Below, piece after piece: positions 18,117-27,024 of a stretch of 38,071 nt of DNA. Origin of the DNA: Gemmatimonadota bacterium. GTDB lineage: Bacteria; Gemmatimonadota; Gemmatimonadetes; JACCXV01; JAHWKZ01. Position numbers and translations under genes: made by a program. The stretch is taken from positions 1 to 38,071 of the forward strand of contig JAICNR010000007.1 in assembly GCA_025931135.1 (NCBI GenBank), given 5' to 3'. Position 1 is the first letter of the stretch. Each line of letters starts with the position of its first letter. The notes under the pieces were generated by a model that searched no databases, was not told where the DNA came from, and saw only the letters and a list, made by a program, of their open reading frames with translations.

Positions 18117-18506
18117 TCAGCGGTCCGGACGGACGGCAACCGCGTCGATCTCGATCCGCGCACCTTTGGGCAGCGCGGCGGCCTCCACGGTGGAGCGCGC
18201 CGGGAACGGCTCTTCCAGGACCTCGGCGTACACTGCGTTGAATGCCGCGAAATCCGACATGTCCGCCAGGAACACGGTCGTCTTGACGACGTCCTTCCAG
18301 CCTGCGCCAGCAGCCTCCAGGACCGATGCGATGTTGCGAAGCGCCTGGAGCGTCTGCGCCTCGATTCCTTCCGGCAGCTGTCCGCTCCGTGGATCCCCGC
18401 CGAGCTGACCCGCCGTGAATACGAGGTTCCCGGTTACGATCGCCTGGCTGTACGGGCCCAGCGCCGGTGGCGCCGCGTCCGTCCGAATCGCCTCCCTGTG
18501 ATGCAT
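18117..18506 (-). CDS. ridA: RidA family reactive-intermediate deaminase
   Basis: 129 residues, full length. RidA proteins are trimers that hydrolyse reactive enamine/imine intermediates released by PLP enzymes. Visible hallmarks are GPYSQAI, FTAGQLGGDP, the substrate-binding Arg in PARSTVE and the Glu in ARIEIDAVAV. The ATG has GAGAGGAGC four bases upstream. It is followed by selD after 19 bases and may be its operon partner. Upstream lies structured element copy 2. Family assignment is clear; which amino acid pathway it protects is not. Confidence 0.94.
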   Translation of the reverse strand: MHHREAIRTDAAPPALGPYSQAIVTGNLVFTAGQLGGDPRSGQLPEGIEAQTLQALRNIASVLEAAGAGWKDVVKTTVFLADMSDFAAFNAVYAEVLEEPFPARSTVEAAALPKGARIEIDAVAVRPDR

Positions 18507-18590
18507 GCAAGCTCCTCTCTTGGCTGCTATGCCGAGCCGGACGCGTGTCCGACCAAGTGCATCGAACCCCGGTCACCTGAGAACGCGGAA

Positions 18591-18707
18591 GGGCGTTCAA
18601 AATGGTCGATATCGAGGCGCGCGACCGAGGAGGGCCGAGGCGCACGTGTTGGTGCGCCGCAGGCCGGCCGAGGAAGCGCAACGAAGAGATCGGCCATTTC
18701 AACGCCC
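18591..18707. repeat. Structured intergenic element, copy 2
   Basis: Located between the stop of the formate-THF ligase gene (1 base away) and ridA. Arms GGGCGTTCAAAATGGTCGAT.. (18591-18613) and ..CGGCCATTTCAACGCCC (18686-18707) are complementary except for one bulge, a C-C and an A-G mismatch and one U-G pair (plus-strand RNA). A central hairpin GGCGCAC/GTGCGCC lies at 18639-18658. Blocks GAGGCG (18637), CGCAGG (18658), CGAGGA (18669) and GCAACG (18678) match copy 1 in order and nearly in spacing. Short frames through it would be miscalled as proteins. Confidence 0.75.
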
Positions 18708-18708
18708 C

Positions 18709-20376
18709 TTAGAAAAGCCCGTGGACGGTGCCGTCGGGGTCTACTCTCATCCCCTCCGCCGCGGGCTTCTTCGGCAAACCCGGCATCGTCATGATGTCGC
18801 CCGTCAGGACGACGAGGAAGCCCGCCCCGGCAGAGGGCCGGACCTGATTCACGGTGACGTGGAAGCCGCGCGGACGACCGAGTCGTGCGGGGTCGTCGGA
18901 TAGCGAGTACTGGGTCTTCGCGATGCATACCGGAAGTGTCCCGAGGCCGATCTGCTCCAGGCGCTCGATGTCCCGCTCCGCGGGGCGCGTGTACTCGACC
19001 CCATCCGCCCCGTATACTTCGCGGGCGATGGTGGCGATTTTATCGCGGATCGCCATCTCCAGGGGATACAGGAAGCGGAAGCTCCCCGGGGACATCGCTT
19101 CAGCCGTGGAGATCACGCGATCCGCGAGCTCGAGACCTCCTGCTCCCCCCTCTGCGTGAACGCGTGCCCGTGCGACCGCCACCCCCCGCTCTTCGCAGAA
19201 CGTCTCGATCCTCCGGAGCTCTACCTCCGCGTCGCCTGCGAACTCGTTGAGGGCGACGATCGGGCTCATGCCGAAGCGTGACAGGATGTCCAGGTGCGCT
19301 GCCAGGTTCGGGAGCCCGCGCTCGAGCGCCTCAGGGTTGGGGGCCTGCACTCCGCGCCGGGACGCCCCGCCGTTGTACTTGAGCGCACGGGCCGTGGCCA
19401 CGACCACGGCGGCCGACGGCTCGAGACCACCGTATCGGCACTTGATGTCGAAGAACTTCTCTGCGCCGAGGTCGGTGCCGAATCCCGCCTCGGTCACGCA
19501 ATACTCTCCCGTCGCTAGCCCCATCCGGGTGGCGAGCAGCGAGTTGCACCCGTGAGCGATGTTCGCGAACGGGCCACCATGCACGAAGGCGGCGCCGCCC
19601 TCGAGCGTCTGCACGAGGTTCGGCTCGATCGCCTTCCGGAGCAGCAGTGTCATCGCACCCTGCGCCTCCAGGTCGCTGGCGCGCACCGGGTCGTCCGCGT
19701 ACGTGTATCCAACCACGATCTGCGACAGCCGCCGCTCGAGGTCCTCGATCCCCTCGGCGAGGCAGAGGATCGCCATGACCTCGCTGGCGACCGTGATCTG
19801 GAACCCGTCCTCGCGCGGAACTCCCTGGGCCTTGCCGCCGAGGCCGACCACGATATTCCGCAGGGCCCGATCATTCATGTCCAGGACTCGCTTCCAGAGG
19901 ACCTGACGCGGATCGATCCCCAGCGCGTTGCCGTGGTGCAGATGGTTGTCGAGCAACGCCGCGAGCAGGTTCGTGGCCGCGCCGACGGCGTGGATGTCGC
20001 CGGTGAAGTGAAGATTGATCTCCTCCATCGGCAACACTTGCGACCATCCGCCCCCCGCCGCACCACCCTTGATTCCCATGCACGGGCCCAGCGAGGGCTC
20101 GCGCAGGCACAGCACCGCGCGCTTGCCGCGCCGGACGAGCGCCTGCGCAAGCCCGACCGAGACCGTCGACTTTCCTTCGCCCGCCGGGGTCGGGCTGATG
20201 CCGCTGACGAGCACGAGCCTTCCTCGGGACGCGCGGCGGTCCAGCGCCGCAAGGCGCACCTTCGCCATGTGCCGCCCGTATGGCTCGATCTCCGCGGCCT
20301 CCAGACCAAGGTCGCCGGCGATGTCCGCGATCGGACGCAGCTCGACGGATCGGGCGATCTCGATGTCGCTCTTCAT
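18709..20376 (-). CDS. fhs: Formate--tetrahydrofolate ligase
   Basis: 555 residues, normal length. It forms 10-formyl-THF from formate, THF and ATP. The ATP site TPAGEGKST (about 65-73) is intact, and LREPSLGPCMGIKGGAAGGG and FANIAHGCNS are family signatures; the C-terminus (GFLVVLTGDIMTMPGLPKKP) is also typical. It supplies or drains the C1 pool used by the methylene-THF reductase fusion and MetH in this window. Whether it works in formate assimilation, purine synthesis or a Wood-Ljungdahl-like route cannot be told. The ribosome site is weak (GGAA directly before the ATG). It is preceded by 237 bases without a gene and followed at once by structured element copy 2. Confidence 0.97.
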   Translation of the reverse strand: MKSDIEIARSVELRPIADIAGDLGLEAAEIEPYGRHMAKVRLAALDRRASRGRLVLVSGISPTPAGEGKSTVSVGLAQALVRRGKRAVLCLREPSLGPCMGIKGGAAGGGWSQVLPMEEINLHFTGDIHAVGAATNLLAALLDNHLHHGNALGIDPRQVLWKRVLDMNDRALRNIVVGLGGKAQGVPREDGFQITVASEVMAILCLAEGIEDLERRLSQIVVGYTYADDPVRASDLEAQGAMTLLLRKAIEPNLVQTLEGGAAFVHGGPFANIAHGCNSLLATRMGLATGEYCVTEAGFGTDLGAEKFFDIKCRYGGLEPSAAVVVATARALKYNGGASRRGVQAPNPEALERGLPNLAAHLDILSRFGMSPIVALNEFAGDAEVELRRIETFCEERGVAVARARVHAEGGAGGLELADRVISTAEAMSPGSFRFLYPLEMAIRDKIATIAREVYGADGVEYTRPAERDIERLEQIGLGTLPVCIAKTQYSLSDDPARLGRPRGFHVTVNQVRPSAGAGFLVVLTGDIMTMPGLPKKPAAEGMRVDPDGTVHGLF

Positions 20377-20613
20377 TTCCGGTCTACCGCGCTTCGACGT
20401 AAGGGAGCGAAGAAGTCAGCCGACCTGCCCCCGGACCGGTAACGGTTCCGGAGGAGTTCGGCTCTGAGGCCCGGAAGATAGTACCGCCCCCCGGCCACCG
20501 TCATTCATAGGTCGGACGAAGAGGATGCGCGAGAAATGGTACGCCGCGGTGGACTCGAGAATCGCCGGCGAGCAGGAGCGCCATCCGGGACAAACACGTC
20601 GCATCCATCGCAA
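20377..20613. other. Gene-free spacer between metH and fhs
   Basis: No credible coding frame and no clear terminator is seen. On the minus strand TACTAT (near 20475-20480) could be a -10 hexamer for fhs but lacks a convincing -35. A plus-strand stretch at 20413-20429 resembles a B12 box but lacks the rest of a cobalamin riboswitch. Confidence 0.5.
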
Positions 20614-23600
20614 TCACACCGAGAAGTACCGGGCCTGCGGATGATGGACGACGAGCGCGGCTGTCGAGAGCTCGGGGACGAGGGCTCCGGCCTCGGTAAG
20701 ATCCATCCCCAGGGCCTCGCGCGCGGGCAGGAGATCGAAGACGAGGCGATGCTGGAGCACTTCCGGGCAGGCACCGTAACCCCACGAGTACCGCAGCCCG
20801 CGTCCCGGAGCGATCCCCAGGTCTGCCCGGACCATTCCGTGCACGTACTCGGCGCTGGCTTCCACGAGGCGGACGCCGAAGCCGTGCAGGTAGTACCCTT
20901 CGCTGTACTCCCCGCTTTCCATGAGCGCGGCCGACTTCCGCAGGAGCGAGTCACCGAGCGTCACGATCTGAAGCGCCACCACGTCGCGCTCTCGGGCGCT
21001 CGCGGGTCTGAAGTAGTCCGCTAGGCAGAGGCGGTCCCGTTCCGGCTGGCGCGGGAATTCGAAGCGCGCGACCTCCCGTTCCGGGTCGCGGGGATCGTAC
21101 AGGACGAGCGCATCTCCCTCGCCGCCCGCCGGCCAGATCCCGTACGCGGCCTGGGGAACGATCCACCCCGAGGCGAGCGCTTCGGCCTTGTATCGCTCCA
21201 ACCGAGGCTCGAACTCCTCGGCCAGGAGACGCTCCCAGCGTTCGCCCTTCGCGTTCTTCGCGCCCCAGTGGAGCCGATAGAGCGTATTCCGATCGATCCT
21301 CTCATAGAGATCCTCGAGCGGCAGTCGCTCCAGGACGCGCGTTCCGTGAAACGCGGGCCGCGGGATCTCCACGTCGGCGGCGGGGCCCGCGCTGTCACCG
21401 GATCCCGCGCGGGCGGCGACTGTGGCCTTGAGCGCTGCGCGGCGCTCGACGCCCTCTCGGATCTCGGCGTGCCGTTGGCGGACGAAATCCGTCCTCCGCC
21501 CTGGATCCATGAGCGCCTCGACCGCCGACAGCCCCTCGAAGGCGTCCCGGCAGTAGAAAAGCCCCGGCCCGTACACGTCGCCATTTTCGACGAAGGCGGC
21601 GGTCCGCACGAACGACGGATTGATCGCGGCCCCTCCGACCAGGACGGGGTAGTCGAGCCCGCGGGCATGAAGCTCCTGCACGCAGAGCGGCATCTGCCGC
21701 GAGGTCGAGACCAGGAGCGCGGACAGCCCGATCGCATCGGCGCCCACCTCCTCCGCCTTCTCGATGATCGTGTTCACGGGCACCTGCTTGCCCAGGTCGT
21801 GCACCGTGTAGCCGTTGTTCGAGAGGATCGTGCCGACCAGGTTCTTGCCGATGTCGTGCACGTCGCCGAACACTGTGGCCAGAACGACGGTGCCCTTGCT
21901 CTGTCCCTCTACCTGGTCGAGGTAGGTCTCCAGCTCTGCCACCGCCCGCTTCATCACCTCCGCGGACTGCAGCACGAACGGCAGGATCAGCTCTCCGGTC
22001 CCGAACTTGTCCCCCACCTCTTTCATCGCGGGCAGCAGGACACCGTTCAGCGTACGGACCGCGGCGTCGTGGTCCCCACCCCCACCCTCGATAGCCATGG
22101 CGACCAGATCCTCGATCCCCTCTCGGCGGCGGTGCAGGATCTGCCAGTGGATCGCCTGCTCAGCAGTCATGCCGGCGGTGGGGTCCGCACGTTCGCCGGT
22201 CTCCTCTTCGTGCTCCTCGAAAAAGGCGATGAAGCGTGTCAGCGCGTCCTCCCGGCGATCGAAGATCAGGTCGTCGGCGAGGGCGCGGCGCTCAGCGTCG
22301 ATCTCGGCGTAGGGCGTGATGTGCGCGGAGTTGACGATCGCCATATCCAGCCCGGCCTCCACGCAGTGGTGGAGGAAGACCGAGTTCAGAGCGGAACGAG
22401 CATGGGCGCGCAATCCGAACGAGACGTTCGATACGCCGAGGCTCGTCAACACTCCGGGAAGCTCGGACTTGATCCGCACGATGCCGTCGATCGTCTCGAT
22501 CGCAGAGCGTCGGAACTCCGCGTCTCCCGTGGCGAGCGTGAACGTGAGCGCGTCGAAGATCAGGTCGCCGGGGTCGAGCCCATACTCACCGACGCAGATG
22601 TCGTGGATGCGCTTTGCTATTTCGAGCTTCCGCTGGGCGGTCTTGGCCATGCCCTGCTCGTCGATCGTGAGCGCCACCAGCGCCGCACCGTGCAGGACCG
22701 CAAGCGGCACGACCTGGTCGATGCGCGTTCGCCCGTTCTCGAGATTGATCGAGTTGACGATCGCCCTGCCCGGGCAGCGCTCGAGCGCCTCCCTGACGAC
22801 CGGAGCCTCTGTCGTATCGATCGCCAGCGGCGCGGCGACACCTTGCGAGAGGAGCTCGACGAGCGCGCTCATCTGCTCCCCCTCGTCCGGGCGCTCCGTG
22901 AGCGCGACGCACACGTCCAGCAAGTGGGCTCCTTCCTCGATCTGCTCGCGCGCCACCTGGAGGATCCCCTGGTAATCGTCTGCGAGAAGGAGCCGCTTCA
23001 CCTTCCGCGACCCCTGGCTGTTCACCCGCTCGCCGATCAAGGTGGGGGGTGGGTCCTGGGCGAGGTCCATCGCGGTCATCGCGCTCGCGACCCTGGGCAC
23101 GGGCCGAACGTCGCGGAGCAACGGGCGCCGACCGCCGACGCGCTCCACGACCTGGGCAATGTGGGCCGGCGTCGTCCCGCAACAGCCGCCGACGACCGAA
23201 ACCCCGAAGCGCAATGCGAACTCCTCGAGCGCAAACGCCAGGTCGTCCGGAGAGAGGTCGTAGTGTGCCACACCGCCCACGTTTCTCGGCATTCCGGCGT
23301 TTGGGATCACGCTGACCGGCAGGACTGAGTTCTCGCACAGCCAGCGCACGTGCTGACGCATGGGCTCCGGGCCCGTCGAGCAGTTGAGGCCCACGACGTC
23401 GACCCGAAGGGCGGCCAGCGTGACGTAGGCCGCCTGGATGTCGGTGCCGAGCAGCATCCGCCCGGCGGTGTCCAGCGTGACCTGTGCCTGGATCGGAAGC
23501 GCCGCGCCGGTGTCTGCGAGCGCGCGCCGGATCCCGGCCACCGCTGCCTTGACCTCGAGCATGTCCTGGCTCGTCTCGACCAGCAGCAGGTCGACTCCGC

Positions 23601-24069
23601 CTTCGATCAACCCGCGCGCCTGCTCGGCGAAGGCGGCCTCGAGGTCCCTCCAGCCTTTCGAGCCGAGGACCGGATCTGACGCGCTCGGCAGGTAGCCCGA
23701 CGGACCGATCGAACCCGCCACCAGCCGGGGCGCGCCGGACGTGGAGAACCTGTCCGCTTCCGCCCGCGCGATCCGCGCAGCCGCACGGTTCAGCTCGACC
23801 ACGCGCTCGGAAAGACCGTACTCCTCGATGGCAAAGCGATTGGCGCGAAACGAGTTAGTTTCGATCACGTCACACCCGACTTCAAGGAACGAGGCGTGGA
23901 TCGCCGCGACCGCGTCGGGGCGCGAGAGCGAGAGGTGGTCGTTGCAGCCGTCCAGCCCGGGGCCCCCGAAATCTGCGGCCGAGAGCCCGAGCGCCTGGAT
24001 GCTCGTGCCCATCGCGCCGTCGAAAACGAGCACCCGCCTGGCCAGGAGGTCGAGATAGGAACGGGTCAT
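20614..24069 (-). CDS. metH: Cobalamin-dependent methionine synthase
   Basis: 1151 residues with all four modules. The homocysteine domain (1-310) has FDGAMGTSIQALG and zinc cysteines in GLNCSTGP (about 228) and GGCCGTTPAH (about 293). The methyl-THF domain (about 340-610) contains GERVNSQGS. The cobalamin cap (about 635-720) precedes the B12 Rossmann domain with DVHDIGKNLVG (about 734; His is the cobalt ligand). The C-terminal AdoMet reactivation domain (about 920-1151) includes RYSWGYGACPEVLQH. It transfers methyl from 5-methyl-THF to homocysteine. ATG start, weak ribosome site, 59 bases after the membrane-protein gene. No B12 riboswitch is seen just upstream. It is functionally redundant with the homocysteine methyltransferase domain at 8127-10001. 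Confidence 0.97.
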   Translation of the reverse strand: MTRSYLDLLARRVLVFDGAMGTSIQALGLSAADFGGPGLDGCNDHLSLSRPDAVAAIHASFLEVGCDVIETNSFRANRFAIEEYGLSERVVELNRAAARIARAEADRFSTSGAPRLVAGSIGPSGYLPSASDPVLGSKGWRDLEAAFAEQARGLIEGGVDLLLVETSQDMLEVKAAVAGIRRALADTGAALPIQAQVTLDTAGRMLLGTDIQAAYVTLAALRVDVVGLNCSTGPEPMRQHVRWLCENSVLPVSVIPNAGMPRNVGGVAHYDLSPDDLAFALEEFALRFGVSVVGGCCGTTPAHIAQVVERVGGRRPLLRDVRPVPRVASAMTAMDLAQDPPPTLIGERVNSQGSRKVKRLLLADDYQGILQVAREQIEEGAHLLDVCVALTERPDEGEQMSALVELLSQGVAAPLAIDTTEAPVVREALERCPGRAIVNSINLENGRTRIDQVVPLAVLHGAALVALTIDEQGMAKTAQRKLEIAKRIHDICVGEYGLDPGDLIFDALTFTLATGDAEFRRSAIETIDGIVRIKSELPGVLTSLGVSNVSFGLRAHARSALNSVFLHHCVEAGLDMAIVNSAHITPYAEIDAERRALADDLIFDRREDALTRFIAFFEEHEEETGERADPTAGMTAEQAIHWQILHRRREGIEDLVAMAIEGGGGDHDAAVRTLNGVLLPAMKEVGDKFGTGELILPFVLQSAEVMKRAVAELETYLDQVEGQSKGTVVLATVFGDVHDIGKNLVGTILSNNGYTVHDLGKQVPVNTIIEKAEEVGADAIGLSALLVSTSRQMPLCVQELHARGLDYPVLVGGAAINPSFVRTAAFVENGDVYGPGLFYCRDAFEGLSAVEALMDPGRRTDFVRQRHAEIREGVERRAALKATVAARAGSGDSAGPAADVEIPRPAFHGTRVLERLPLEDLYERIDRNTLYRLHWGAKNAKGERWERLLAEEFEPRLERYKAEALASGWIVPQAAYGIWPAGGEGDALVLYDPRDPEREVARFEFPRQPERDRLCLADYFRPASARERDVVALQIVTLGDSLLRKSAALMESGEYSEGYYLHGFGVRLVEASAEYVHGMVRADLGIAPGRGLRYSWGYGACPEVLQHRLVFDLLPAREALGMDLTEAGALVPELSTAALVVHHPQARYFSV

Positions 24070-24128
24070 GGCTGGAGCAGGAAGCTAGCGGCATCGGCGC
24101 AGCGCGCCGAACGGAAGTGGCGCATCGG

Positions 24129-25247
24129 CTAAGCGTGCGCGGACGAGGTTCCGGTACCCGCTCGCGCCGGAATCAGTGCCTCCTTCGCCGCGGCCTCCCT
24201 TGCCTCTTCGGCTCCGATCGCGGCCCGGACGAACGCCAGGATCGTCAGGTTGAATACGAGCTCCACCAGCGCCGCGAATTGCTCGCTGTAGAAGCTGAAC
24301 ACCTGAACGAGCAGGATCGAGGTCACGATCGCGCGCTCGAACATTCGGAAGGCGGCTACCCGGGAATACCGCATCCGCACCACTCCCATCAGCACGAAAA
24401 AGCCTGCCAGTCCGGACGCCGCGAGCTGTGCGACCTCGAGTCCGGAGAGCTCGACCATACGTTCCGCAGCGCGACCGAGGAATCGGACGTCCAGAACTTC
24501 TCGCCACCCGAACCCGACCACGAAGATCAGCATCGCGCCGTAAACCAGCTTGAGCACCAGCTGGCCCACGAAGAACGCGATCACGACGGCATCGAAGCCC
24601 GGAGCCGTGGCCAGCCGGCGATATGCCTCCCGGATCCGGCCTCGGGCCCTTCGCCAGCGAGCCGGCCCGCCCCAGGGGATGGGCTCCACCGACACCAGCG
24701 CACCCCGGAGAGGACCGACGAGCGGGTGCGCCTGCTCACTCCGCACAAGGTATTCCAACGCGCGTTCGCGCTCGCGAGCATCGAGATCGCTGCGCGCCAG
24801 CTCCTGGACCTCGCGCAAGGCGTTCAGCAGGTACTCTTCCGGCGAGTTCGCACGCCGCCGGTGGATCGTGTGCACGACCAGGAAGAGGCACACGAACACG
24901 ACGTAGATGATCGAAACGGCGGGCTGGAAGAAATAATCGTTCGAGGCGGTGACGAACTTCCCGATCTCGTCGACGAAGAGCCCGAACCCTACCCCACCAG
25001 CGATCGCCGCCAGCCGCAGCGTGGGTCGATCGAGGAACGAGAGCGCGATCACGAGGGCGGCCAACATGAGGAGTCCGCCCCACAGAACATGAGCCAGGTG
25101 GAGGATATCTCCACCGACGGAGGGATAGCCGGTCAGGTGCAGTCCCAGCCGGACGAGGAGTACAGTGGAGACGGATGCGACCAGGAAGAGCTCGAGGAGA
25201 TCGGGCGCCTCGAAAGACCGGATGAAGATCCGCCGCTCCGTCTTCAC
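24129..25247 (-). CDS. Uncharacterised multi-pass membrane protein
   Basis: 372 residues with about seven or eight hydrophobic helices in two blocks (residues 18-135 and 215-340) split by a charged cytoplasmic-type region (about 136-212, ALREVQELARSDLDARERER). The striking segment is FGLFVDEIGKFVTASNDYFF (about 88-107), rich in charged and aromatic residues between helices, then a long hydrophobic helix. I have seen similar segments in uncharacterised bacterial proteins but cannot name a family. The GTG start is one base after the tatD stop (TGA-C-GTG), so translation is coupled. Transporter, enzyme or signalling roles are all open. Confidence 0.8.
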   Translation of the reverse strand: MKTERRIFIRSFEAPDLLELFLVASVSTVLLVRLGLHLTGYPSVGGDILHLAHVLWGGLLMLAALVIALSFLDRPTLRLAAIAGGVGFGLFVDEIGKFVTASNDYFFQPAVSIIYVVFVCLFLVVHTIHRRRANSPEEYLLNALREVQELARSDLDARERERALEYLVRSEQAHPLVGPLRGALVSVEPIPWGGPARWRRARGRIREAYRRLATAPGFDAVVIAFFVGQLVLKLVYGAMLIFVVGFGWREVLDVRFLGRAAERMVELSGLEVAQLAASGLAGFFVLMGVVRMRYSRVAAFRMFERAIVTSILLVQVFSFYSEQFAALVELVFNLTILAFVRAAIGAEEAREAAAKEALIPARAGTGTSSAHA

Positions 25248-25248
25248 G

Positions 25249-26043
25249 TCAGTCGAGCCGGTAGAAGCGGCGCGCGTTCTCTCGGGTCGCCGCCGCTAGT
25301 GCCGCGGGTCCTACGCCGCGATACCGCGCGAGCGCGGCGACCGTGGCCGGCAGAAACGCCGGCTCGTTGCGCTTGCCGCGGTGCGGCACCGGAGCCAGGT
25401 ACGGCGCATCGGTCTCCACCAAGAGCCGGTCCGCGGGGACGAGCGGCAGGAGACCAGCGGAGTCGAACGAGCCGAAGGTAGCGATCCCGGAGAACGAGAC
25501 GTAGTACCCGTTGTCTACCCCGCGTTGCAGCATCCGGAGGGACCCCGTGAAGCAATGCAGCACAATGCGGTCGGGATCGACCCCCGAGGCGCTCAGCATC
25601 TCGAGCGTCTCGTCCTCGGCCTCCCGGGAGTGGATGACGACCGGCAGCGCTCGCTCGCGCGCGATCGCGAGCTGATCCCTAAAGGCCTCCCGTTGGAGGT
25701 CGCGCGGGCTGTTGTCGTAATGGAAGTCGAGCCCCACCTCTCCCAGCGCGACCGCGCCGCGATCGAGCTCGCCCTCGACGGCGAAGCGGACGGAAGAATC
25801 CCAGCGGGACGCCTCGTGGGGATGGAGGCCCGCGGTGAACCACAGCTTCGGCCACTCCGCGCGCGCTCCGGACTCCGCGACCAGTGACCGACCCGCGGCG
25901 GCGTCCGAGGGATCCACCCCGATTACGACGATCTCGCGTACACCTGCATCTCGCGCTCGCTCCAGCACGGCCTTTCGGTCGGGCTCGAAACGGTCGTCCT
26001 GGAGGTGGCAGTGGGAGTCGAAGTAGCGGATGTCGGCGGACAT
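25249..26043 (-). CDS. tatD: TatD family metal-dependent hydrolase (3'-5' DNase type)
   Basis: 264 residues, typical. Metal-binding blocks occur in order: DSHCHL, GLHPHEA, ALGEVGLDFHY, VVIHSREAEDE, VLHCFTGS and VETDAPYLAPVPHRG. TatD proteins are soluble TIM-barrel nucleases implicated in DNA repair and are not part of Tat export despite the name. ATG start, 27 bases after secF, and coupled to the membrane protein gene downstream. It probably belongs to the secDF transcript. YcfH/TatD subgroups cannot be separated here. Confidence 0.94.
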   Translation of the reverse strand: MSADIRYFDSHCHLQDDRFEPDRKAVLERARDAGVREIVVIGVDPSDAAAGRSLVAESGARAEWPKLWFTAGLHPHEASRWDSSVRFAVEGELDRGAVALGEVGLDFHYDNSPRDLQREAFRDQLAIARERALPVVIHSREAEDETLEMLSASGVDPDRIVLHCFTGSLRMLQRGVDNGYYVSFSGIATFGSFDSAGLLPLVPADRLLVETDAPYLAPVPHRGKRNEPAFLPATVAALARYRGVGPAALAAATRENARRFYRLD

Positions 26044-26070
26044 GCGCGTTACCGCGTCCTGACTCGGATG

Positions 26071-27024
26071 CTAGCGCGTCCGCGCCTTCTTCTTGACCGG
26101 GGCGGAAGCGGAAGCTCGACCCTCCTCGAAACGCCGATGCCAGTCCACGACGATCGGAGCCGCGATGAAGATCGATGAGTACGTCCCGATGACGATCCCG
26201 ATGATCAGCGCGAACGCGAAGTCGTGGATCACGGAACCGCCCATGAAGTACAGGAAAAGAACGACCAGGAGCGTCGTCCCCGAGGTGATGATCGTGCGGG
26301 ACAGCGTCTGGTTCACGGCGGTATTCACGATCGTGGCGTAGGACTCGCGTCGCATTCCCTTCAGATCCTCGCGGATCCGGTCGAAGACGACGATCGTATC
26401 GTTGAGGCTGTAGCCCACGATCGTCAGGAACGCTGCCACCACCGCCAGAGAGATCTCCTTGTTCGCCAGCGAGAAGATGCCGACCGACATGACGATGTCG
26501 TGGAGCGTGGCCACGATCGCCGCCACACCGAACTTGAGGTCGAAGCGGATGGCGACGTAGATCAGGATCAGCACGAGCGCGTAGACGATCGCGAGCATGG
26601 CTTGGGTCTTGAGCTCTTCTCCGATCTTCGGCCCCACCGCCTCGGTGCGGACGACTTCGAACGTCCGGCCCTCGAGCGCCGGAGCCTCCCGCAGATGCGT
26701 CTCAATCCGGTCGCCGAAGACCTCCTCCTGCCCCTCCGGCACCTGAGCGCGGATCACGACGTCCGTCGGGTCGCCGAAGCGCTGCACTTCGCTCGAGCTC
26801 AAGCCCTCCACCATCGCCAGGGCGTCACGTAGGGCTTCGGTCTCCACCGGTCCGTCGAACTTCAGCTGGACCAGAGTGCCGCCCGTGAAGTCGATCGAGT
26901 ACCGGAGTCCTCCGCGGACCGCGATCACCCCGACGGCCAACAGGGTCAGCCCGATCGAGATCGCGTACCCGATCTTCCGATACTTGAGGAACGGATAGTT
27001 CGCGTTCTTGAATATCGCGATCAT
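26071..27024 (-). CDS. secF: Protein translocase subunit SecF
   Basis: 317 residues with six membrane helices. Helix 1 (KIGYAISIGLTLLAVGVIAV) is followed by the SecF signature RYSIDFTGGTLVQLKF, a short periplasmic head (about 55-130), then helices 2-6 including SVGIFSLANKEISLAVVAAF and GYSLNDTIVVFDRIREDLKG. A basic tail ends the protein. SecDF uses the proton motive force to pull exported proteins from SecYEG. The ATG overlaps the secD stop as ATGA. Complete and ordinary. Confidence 0.97.
   Translation of the reverse strand: MIAIFKNANYPFLKYRKIGYAISIGLTLLAVGVIAVRGGLRYSIDFTGGTLVQLKFDGPVETEALRDALAMVEGLSSSEVQRFGDPTDVVIRAQVPEGQEEVFGDRIETHLREAPALEGRTFEVVRTEAVGPKIGEELKTQAMLAIVYALVLILIYVAIRFDLKFGVAAIVATLHDIVMSVGIFSLANKEISLAVVAAFLTIVGYSLNDTIVVFDRIREDLKGMRRESYATIVNTAVNQTLSRTIITSGTTLLVVLFLYFMGGSVIHDFAFALIIGIVIGTYSSIFIAAPIVVDWHRRFEEGRASASAPVKKKARTR

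Noticed and set aside
15941-18241. Long plus-strand open frame across the lipoprotein and selD genes.
   Set aside because: It is antisense to three well-supported genes, rich in Arg/Gly/Asp as expected for a high-G+C shadow frame, and has no recognisable domain.
18527-18928. Minus-strand frame through structured element copy 2 (contains MADLFVALPRPACGAPTRAP).
   Set aside because: It crosses the inverted repeat and the end of fhs in another frame, so the peptide is a by-product of the element.
20413-20429. Plus-strand AAGTCAGCCGACCTGCC resembles a cobalamin-riboswitch B12 box, next to metH.
   Set aside because: The upstream sequence that should hold the rest of the riboswitch is the coding start of fhs and shows none of the conserved core, and no plus-strand gene lies downstream. 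Probably chance.
21268-23328. 686-codon plus-strand open frame opposite metH.
   Set aside because: Same reason: antisense to a complete MetH with all motifs, composition typical of a shadow frame.
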